From Candidatus Pelethomonas intestinigallinarum (lineage in GTDB: Bacteria > Bacillota > Clostridia > Oscillospirales > Oscillospiraceae): a stretch of 18,704 nt of DNA. The translations under genes were made by a program, and so were the position numbers. Shown here in pieces: positions 14,621 through 18,704 of the stretch; position 1 is the stretch's first letter, and each line of letters opens with the position of its first letter. The stretch spans positions 1 through 18,704 of the forward strand of contig DVGP01000212.1 of the NCBI GenBank assembly GCA_018712665.1, read 5' to 3'. The notes under the pieces are model-generated. The model was given only the letters and a program-made list of their open reading frames with translations, had not been told where the DNA came from and did not search any database.

Positions 14621-14633
14621 AGGATCACCTCGC

Positions 14634-14672
14634 AAAAAATGAGCAAAGGAGCGGCCAAGACCGCTCCTCTGC
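14634..14672 (-). terminator. Intrinsic terminator after glyS, overlapping the downstream promoter
   Basis: On the minus strand a 12-bp stem pairs 14661-14672 with 14643-14654 around a 6-base loop; one step is a G-U pair in minus-strand RNA (A-C on the other strand). It is followed by TCA and TTTTTT (14634-14639), then immediately by the sulfatase ribosome site. It would end glyS transcripts. Confidence 0.7.
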
Positions 14673-14701
14673 ATTATAGTGCGTTTCTTTTTACAAAGCA
14701 A
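14673..14701 (-). promoter_or_regulatory. Promoter for the LTA-synthase-family gene
   Basis: Minus strand TTGCTT (14696-14701), 17-base spacer, consensus TATAAT (14673-14678). The predicted start is near 14666, inside the 5' arm of the 14634-14672 terminator, so transcripts begun here would lack about half of that arm. Confidence 0.6.
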
Positions 14702-14754
14702 GTGCAAAAGATTTAACATTTCCGAAAGATGGCGGCGGACTGTCGGGAAAAGGA

Positions 14755-16176
14755 TCAGTAGGCCAGCTTCTCCGCCAGGTAGCTCTTCAGCTCGCTGATG
14801 GGGATTCTCACCTGCTCCATGGAGTCCCGCTCCCGGACGGTGACGCAGTTGTCGGCGGGGGTGTTCTCGTCCCCCACGGTGTCGAAGTCCACGGTGACGC
14901 AGAAGGGGGTGCCCACCTCGTCCTGCCGGCGGTAGCGCTTGCCGATGGAGCCGGCGTCGTCGAAGTCCACCATCCAATCCTTGCTCAGCTCCGCCTGGAG
15001 CTCCCGGGCCTTGCCGCTGAGCTTCTTGCTCAGGGGCAGCACCGCCACCTTGTAGGGGGCCAGGGCGGGGTGGAGCCGCAGCACGGTGCGCACGTCGTTC
15101 TTCTCCGCGTCCACAACCTCCTCGTCGCAGGCGTCCACCAGGAAGGCCAGGACCACACGGTCCGCCCCCAGGGAGGGCTCGATGACGTAGGGGATATACC
15201 GCTTGTTCTCCTCCTGGTCGAAGTAGGTCTGGTCCTTGCCGGAGGTGTTCTGGTGGGCGGTGAGGTCGTAGTCCGTCCGGCTGGCCACGCCCCACAGCTC
15301 GCCCCAGCCGAAGGGGAAGACGAACTCGAAGTCGGTGGTGGCGTTGGAGTAGTGGCTCAGCTCCTCGGGCTCGTGGTCCCGCAGCCGGAGGTTCTCGTCC
15401 TTCATCCCCAGGCCCAGCAGCCACTGGTGGCAGAAATTTTTCCAGTAGGCGAACCACTCCAGCTCCGTGCCGGGTTTGCAGAAGAACTCCAGCTCCATCT
15501 GCTCAAACTCCCGGGTGCGGAAGGTGAAGTTGCCCGGGGTGATCTCGTTGCGGAAGCTCTTGCCCACCTGGCACACGCCGAAGGGCAGCTTCCGCCGGGT
15601 GGTCCGCTGGACGTTCTGGAAGTTGACGAAGATGCCCTGGGCGGTCTCCGGCCGCAGGTACACGGTGTTCTTGGCGTCCTCGGTGACCCCCTGGAAGGTC
15701 TTGAACATCAGGTTGAACTGGCGGATATCCGTCCAGTTGTGCTTGCCGCAGGTGGGGCAGGGGATGTTGTGCTCCTCCACGAAGTCCTTCATCTCGCCCT
15801 GGCTCATGGCGTCCACGGGCTTTTCCAGGGCGAAGCCGTTTTCCTGGCACCAGTCCTCGATGACCTTGTCCGCCCGGAACCGCTCCTTGCACTCCTTGCA
15901 GTCCATCAGGGGGTCGGAGAAGCCCCCCACGTGGCCGGAGGCCACCCACACCTGGGGATTCATCAAAATGGCGGCGTCCAGCCCCACGTTGTAGGGGTTC
16001 TCCTGGACGAACTTTTTCCACCAGGCGCGCTTCACGTTGTTCTTCAGCTCCACGCCCAGGGGGCCGTAGTCCCAGGTGTTGGCAAGGCCGCCGTAGATCT
16101 CGCTGCCGGCGAAGATGAAGCCCCGGCCCTTGCACAGGGCCACGATCTTCTCCATGGTCTTTTCGGTGTTCTTCAT
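14755..16176 (-). CDS. glyS: Glycyl-tRNA synthetase, single-chain (homodimeric) type
   Basis: 473 aa. It charges tRNA-Gly with glycine in the cytoplasm. This is the eukaryote/archaea-like alpha2 class II form, not the GlyQ/GlyS heterotetramer. The N-terminus has GFIFAGSEIYGGLANTWDYGPLG (about 19-41, motif 1 region); motif 2 is SFRNE (207-211) followed by TPGNFTFRTREFEQME; motif 3 is GADRVVLAFL (337-346). Two CxxC pairs in the insertion (C93/C96, C140/C143) may hold zinc. The anticodon-binding domain spans about 375-473. The ATG at 16176 has AAGGAG 9 bases upstream. The long leader is a T-box, so expression should rise when tRNA-Gly is uncharged. A terminator follows at 14634-14672. Confidence 0.96.
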   Translation of the reverse strand: MKNTEKTMEKIVALCKGRGFIFAGSEIYGGLANTWDYGPLGVELKNNVKRAWWKKFVQENPYNVGLDAAILMNPQVWVASGHVGGFSDPLMDCKECKERFRADKVIEDWCQENGFALEKPVDAMSQGEMKDFVEEHNIPCPTCGKHNWTDIRQFNLMFKTFQGVTEDAKNTVYLRPETAQGIFVNFQNVQRTTRRKLPFGVCQVGKSFRNEITPGNFTFRTREFEQMELEFFCKPGTELEWFAYWKNFCHQWLLGLGMKDENLRLRDHEPEELSHYSNATTDFEFVFPFGWGELWGVASRTDYDLTAHQNTSGKDQTYFDQEENKRYIPYVIEPSLGADRVVLAFLVDACDEEVVDAEKNDVRTVLRLHPALAPYKVAVLPLSKKLSGKARELQAELSKDWMVDFDDAGSIGKRYRRQDEVGTPFCVTVDFDTVGDENTPADNCVTVRERDSMEQVRIPISELKSYLAEKLAY

Positions 16177-16220
16177 ATTGATCGCTCCTTATTATCAAGA
16201 TCGGTCGGTTTCGGTGGCTG

Positions 16221-16462
16221 AAAAAGAAAATCGCCCCGAAGCCGCCATGGCTCCAGGGCGAACGAATACCGTCCGCGGTCCCACCTGAATTCGGGCCCAA
16301 GGCCCGCTCTCTTCCGTCCGTAACGGGGACGTCCGGCGGGGCATTGCCTCCCCGCGGCTCCAAGGGCGCCCTTCCCCCAGCGGCCCGGCGGGGACTTGCA
16401 CCGTCCGTCCCCTCTCTTGCGCCTGCCGCAGGGCTACTCCTCCCTGTCGTCGCCTTTATCAA
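16221..16462 (-). promoter_or_regulatory. Glycine T-box riboswitch controlling glyS
   Basis: On the minus strand the leader shows, in order: GGAGTAG of the stem I loop-E motif (16434-16440), the AGAGAG bulge and apical arm (GGGGAC/GTCCCC, 16390-16412), a GAA followed by a candidate GGC specifier triplet (16368-16370), and the antiterminator bulge sequence AGGTGGGACCGCGG (16273-16286) flanked by CGAAT/ATTCG. It ends in a terminator hairpin (16231-16261) with a T-rich tail (16221-16230). The bulge reads UGGG, where the fourth base should pair with the tRNA discriminator. The specifier assignment is by eye. The leader and its start codon are separated by 44 bases carrying the ribosome site. Confidence 0.9.
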
Positions 16463-16468
16463 TTTCAC

Positions 16469-16497
16469 ACTGTACCATCTTTTATATGCCCTGTCAA
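16469..16497 (-). promoter_or_regulatory. Promoter of glyS
   Basis: Minus strand consensus TTGACA (16492-16497), 17-base spacer, TACAGT (16469-16474). The start is predicted near 16462, just before T-box stem I. Confidence 0.82.
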
Positions 16498-16537
16498 GGC
16501 AAAAGTATACCGGCGGCGGGAGAAAGGGGGAAGATAC

Positions 16538-16566
16538 TGGAAATTGTCGAAAAAATATGGTATGCT
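16538..16566 (+). promoter_or_regulatory. Promoter of the PatB-like gene
   Basis: TGGAAA (16538-16543), 17-base spacer, TATGCT (16561-16566) with a TGn extension (TGGTATGCT). It is back to back with the glyS promoter; their -35 boxes are about 40 bases apart. Confidence 0.5.
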
Positions 16567-16629
16567 GGCTCGTGAAAATCTGTTTTGAAGAAAACCCCGC
16601 AAGGGAGCAGAAAGGATGGGTCAGACAGG

Positions 16630-17847
16630 ATGAAATACGACTTTGTTTCCATCATAGACCGCCGGGGAAGGGACGCCTTGGCGGTGGAGAGCATCGGGGG
16701 CAGCAAGCGCTGGGGCACCGAGCCCGACGCCCCTCAGGAGGGATTCGACCCCATTCCCATGTGGGTGGCGGACATGAATTTCCCCACCGCTCCCGCTGTC
16801 CCCGCGGCCATCATAGAGCGGGCCCAGCACCCCCTCTACGGATATTTTCGGCCCACCGACGACTACTACGGCGCCATCATCCGCTGGCAGGAGACCTACA
16901 ACGGCGTCACCGGACTGGAGCCGGAACACATCGGCTTTGAGAACGGCGTGATGGGCGGGGTGATCAGCGCCCTTAGCGTCCTCTGCTCCCGGGGGGACAA
17001 GGTGCTGCTCCACTCGCCCACCTACAACGGCTTCACCGACGCTCTCACCAACAGCGGCTACCAGCTCGTCCACAGCCCCCTGACCCTGGACGGGGACGGG
17101 ATCTGGCGGATGGATTTCGCGGACATGGAGCGGAAGATCGTGGAAAACAGGGTTCACGCCGCCGTGTTCTGCTCCCCCCACAACCCCTGCGGCCGGGTGT
17201 GGGAGCGCTGGGAGTTGGAGCGGTTCATGGAGTTATGCAAAAAGTATGACGTCTACGTGGTCTCCGACGAGATCTGGTCCGACCTGACCCTGTATGGACA
17301 CCGGCACATCCCCGTTCAGATGGTGAGCGAGGACGCCCGGCGGCGGACCGTGGCGGTGTACGCCCCCTCCAAGACCTTCAACCTGGCGGGCCTGGTGGGC
17401 AGCTACCACGTTATCTATGACCGCTGGCTGCGGGAGCGGGTGGAGAAGGAGTCCTCTCTGTGCCACTACAACAGCATGAACGTGCTGAGCATGCACGCCC
17501 TCATCGGCGCCTACAGCCCGGAGGGCCGGGAGTGGCTGGAGGAGCTGCGGCAGGTCCTGGAGGGAAACGTGGACTACGCCTGCGACTACATCGGCCGCCG
17601 ATTTGGCGGCGTCCAGGTCTCCAAGCCCCAGGGAACCTACATGCTCTATCTGGACTGCACCGACTGGTGCGCCGGCCGCGGCCGGACCATCGACCAGCTT
17701 TTGAAGGCCGGCTGGGACGTCGGGGTGGCCTGGCAGGACGGCCGGGCCTTCAACGGCCCCTGCCACATCCGCATGAACCTGGCCCTGCCCCTCTCCCGGG
17801 TCCAGGAGGCCTTCCGGCGGCTGGACCAGTACGTGTTCAACCCCTGA
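16630..17847 (+). CDS. patB: MalY/PatB-family PLP-dependent aminotransferase or cystathionine beta-lyase
   Basis: 405 aa, fold-type I PLP enzyme. MWVADMNFPTAP (44-55) is the family opening motif; SPHNPCGR (182-189) holds the PLP-contacting N185; SDEIW (212-216) holds D213; APSKTFNLAGL (245-255) carries the Schiff-base lysine K248; HIRMNLALP (379-387) holds the carboxylate-binding R381. PatB-type enzymes split cystathionine or cysteine to pyruvate, ammonia and a thiol or sulfide, and some act as aminotransferases, so the substrate is uncertain. The ATG at 16630 fits the family N-terminus (MKYDF); its ribosome site is poor (AAAGG about 14 bases away). The in-frame TTG at 16585 would add 15 untypical residues. 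It is a single gene with its own promoter and ends at a hairpin shared with the convergent hxlR gene. Confidence 0.88.
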   Translation: MKYDFVSIIDRRGRDALAVESIGGSKRWGTEPDAPQEGFDPIPMWVADMNFPTAPAVPAAIIERAQHPLYGYFRPTDDYYGAIIRWQETYNGVTGLEPEHIGFENGVMGGVISALSVLCSRGDKVLLHSPTYNGFTDALTNSGYQLVHSPLTLDGDGIWRMDFADMERKIVENRVHAAVFCSPHNPCGRVWERWELERFMELCKKYDVYVVSDEIWSDLTLYGHRHIPVQMVSEDARRRTVAVYAPSKTFNLAGLVGSYHVIYDRWLRERVEKESSLCHYNSMNVLSMHALIGAYSPEGREWLEELRQVLEGNVDYACDYIGRRFGGVQVSKPQGTYMLYLDCTDWCAGRGRTIDQLLKAGWDVGVAWQDGRAFNGPCHIRMNLALPLSRVQEAFRRLDQYVFNP

Positions 17848-17855
17848 TACATCGC

Positions 17856-17918
17856 TCTTGCGGCGACAGAAGAGCCGGGAGGGCCGCCGCGGCAGACCTC
17901 CCGGCTCTTCCTGCAAGA
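17856..17918. terminator. Shared hairpin between convergent patB-like and hxlR genes
   Basis: A 14-bp perfect stem (GAAGAGCCGGGAGG at 17869-17882 with 17897-17910) is nested inside an outer TCTTGC/GCAAGA pair (17856-17861, 17913-17918). Neither strand has a clear T-tract after it, so it is probably a bidirectional stabiliser or weak terminator. Confidence 0.5.
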
Positions 17919-17938
17919 ATGGGTGGGAGCGGCTTTCG

Positions 17939-18280
17939 TCACTCCCCGCAGGCGGCGATTCTGGTCTTGTAATCCTCGCCCCAGTGCTGCAGGGCGTCCA
18001 GGATGGGCTTCAGGCTCCGTCCCAGCTCCGTCAGGCTGTACTCCACCCTGGGCGGGACCTCCGGGTAGACCGTCCGGCTGACAAGGCCCTTGGCCTCCAT
18101 GTCCCGGAGCTGGGCGGTCAGCACCTTCTGGGACACACCGCCGACGGTCCGCTTCAGCTCCCCGAACCGCTTCGTCCCGGTCATCAGGTCCCGCAGGATC
18201 AGGACCTTCCACTTGTCGCCGATCAAAGTCAGGGTGGTCTCCACAGGGCAGGCGGGCAGATCTTTCGGCGCGGCAGGCAT
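17939..18280 (-). CDS. HxlR family winged-helix transcriptional regulator
   Basis: 113 aa. CPVETTLTLIGDKWKVLILRDL (split: C11 to about residue 32) is the HxlR signature, with the conserved N-terminal cysteine C11 that in YodB/HypR-type members senses electrophiles or oxidants. The winged helix continues FGELKRTVGGVSQKVLTAQL and DMEAKGLVSR, with the wing YPEVPPRVEYSLTELGRSL. The ATG at 18280 has AGGAGG upstream; the longer in-frame reading to 18418 has no support and runs across the promoter. A palindrome over the -10 suggests autoregulation. HxlR genes often regulate a divergent oxidoreductase; here the divergent neighbour is only a tRNA gene, so the target is unknown. Confidence 0.9.
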   Translation of the reverse strand: MPAAPKDLPACPVETTLTLIGDKWKVLILRDLMTGTKRFGELKRTVGGVSQKVLTAQLRDMEAKGLVSRTVYPEVPPRVEYSLTELGRSLKPILDALQHWGEDYKTRIAACGE

Positions 18281-18323
18281 ATGGCGTCCTCCTTCTGTTG
18301 GAGTCGATTTGGGATGTACCTCC

Positions 18324-18337
18324 CTACTATACCGTAG
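18324..18337. promoter_or_regulatory. Candidate HxlR operator
   Basis: CTAC-N6-GTAG, an inverted repeat that covers the -10 of the hxlR promoter. It resembles the short TACT/AGTA-type palindromes bound by YodB-like HxlR proteins, which points to autorepression. Assignment is by position and symmetry only. Confidence 0.4.
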
Positions 18338-18355
18338 TGCGCTGGGCGATGTCAA
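18326..18355 (-). promoter_or_regulatory. Promoter of hxlR
   Basis: Minus strand TTGACA (18350-18355), 18-base spacer, TATAGT (18326-18331). The start is expected near 18319, about 40 bases ahead of the ATG. Confidence 0.75.
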
Positions 18356-18427
18356 GGCGCCGGCGGGCCCGATAGGAGAAACGCCGCGGCTGCCGCGAAA
18401 AAAACTGTGAAATCTCAAAAAAAGCAG

Positions 18428-18456
18428 TTGACAAATAGGGTAAAGCGAGGTATGAT
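18428..18456 (+). promoter_or_regulatory. Promoter of tRNA-Val
   Basis: TTGACA (18428-18433), 17-base spacer, TATGAT (18451-18456). The start near 18463 gives a short 5' leader of about 25 bases. The rest of 18356-18427 shows nothing recognisable. Confidence 0.85.
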
Positions 18457-18487
18457 ACCATTGTTCCGCATGTGGATGTGTGGATCT

Positions 18488-18564
18488 GGACGCTTAGCTC
18501 AGCTGGCTAGAGCACCTGCTTGACGTGCAGGGGGTCAGCGGTTCAAGTCCGTTAGCGTCCACCA
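18488..18564 (+). tRNA. tRNA-Val (anticodon GAC)
   Basis: 77 bases with a full cloverleaf. Acceptor GGACGCT pairs with AGCGTCC; the D arm has AGCTCAGCTGGCTAGAGC; the anticodon stem CCTGC/GCAGG encloses the loop TTGACGT with anticodon GAC; the T arm has GGTTCAAGTCC. Discriminator A and an encoded CCA (18562-18564) are present. It reads valine codons GUC and GUU. Its own promoter and terminator make it a single-gene transcript. Confidence 0.96.
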
Positions 18565-18570
18565 ACGAGG

Positions 18571-18603
18571 AAAGCCTTGAATCCAAAGGGATTCAGGGCT
18601 TTT
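18571..18603 (+). terminator. Terminator of tRNA-Val
   Basis: AAAGCCTTGAATCC (18571-18584) pairs with 18589-18602 around AAAG, with one T-G wobble, and ends in CTTTTC. It begins 6 bases after the tRNA. Confidence 0.75.
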
Positions 18604-18663
18604 CGTCGTTTTGACGGAAACTGTGGAAGTTCTCTTGGACAAAAACCCGGAAAAAGTTCAGAA

Positions 18664-18704
18664 AACAAAACAACGCCCCGCACGGCAGCTTTAGCCCGTG
18701 CGGG
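18664..18704 (-). terminator. Terminator of a minus-strand gene beyond the right edge
   Basis: CCCGCACGG (18677-18685) pairs with CCGTGCGGG (18696-18704). On the minus strand it is followed by GCGTTGTTTTGTTTTC, a T-rich tail. The stem touches the window end, so the gene it serves is not visible. The gap 18604-18663 holds only a small CGTC/GACG hairpin. Confidence 0.6.

Noticed and set aside
14675..15457. N-terminal extension of the LTA-synthase-family gene
   Set aside because: It reads antisense-like Arg/Gly/Pro-rich sequence out of frame through glyS and would cross the terminator and promoter; the TTG at 14620 has the proper ribosome site.
18488..18603. tRNA-Val as an integration (att) site of a mobile element
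   Set aside because: The tRNA is followed directly by its own terminator; no repeated tRNA 3' end or integrase gene is visible in the window.

Overview
The window reads as ordinary chromosome from a GC-rich, anaerobic, low-motility Firmicute of the class Clostridia, most like the gut Oscillospiraceae (Flavonifractor/Lawsonibacter-type genomes). The taxon is inferred from three things: the fermentative [FeFe]-hydrogenase genes, Gram-positive features (lipoteichoic-acid-synthase-type sulfatase, T-box-controlled glycyl-tRNA synthetase, single-chain GlyRS), and strong G/C third-position bias. The rarer AT-rich patches are mostly promoters, so nearly all transcription starts can be proposed from sequence.

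Left part (1-4210, minus strand): a hydrogen module. A promoter at 4005-4033 drives a GltD-like flavoprotein carrying a NuoF-type iron-sulfur domain, then a multi-cluster [FeFe]-hydrogenase whose start overlaps the flavoprotein stop (ATGGTAA), then the start of a TM1266-type hydrogenase-system regulator cut by the window edge. Next (4224-6432, minus) comes a two-gene operon: a duplicated DUF1538 membrane protein followed by a tandem-domain P-II-like protein.

Middle (6593-12375, plus strand): a translation and envelope cluster. It holds a Tet(M)/EF-G-like ribosomal GTPase fused to a C-terminal Rae1/YacP-type NYN endoribonuclease, then lspA overlapping an RluD-family pseudouridine synthase, a YoaK/DUF1275 membrane protein, and a FabG-like SDR. 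It ends in a roughly 370-base palindrome-rich non-coding stretch that faces the convergent gene on the other side.

Right part (12749-18704): an LTA-synthase-family sulfatase (minus) with a TTG start behind a perfect Shine-Dalgarno; glycyl-tRNA synthetase (minus) with a complete T-box leader and strong promoter; a divergent MalY/PatB-type PLP enzyme (plus); a convergent HxlR regulator (minus) with a palindrome over its -10; and tRNA-Val(GAC) with its own promoter and terminator. A minus-strand terminator from a gene beyond the window closes the sequence.

The most unusual items are the GTPase-Rae1 fusion (a ribosome-clearing or protecting GTPase joined to an A-site mRNA endonuclease), the GltD/NuoF-linked two-gene hydrogenase, the DUF1538/double-P-II pair, and a terminator between glyS and the sulfatase gene whose foot overlaps the -10 box of the downstream promoter. 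No CRISPR array, transposase, phage gene or toxin-antitoxin pair was seen.
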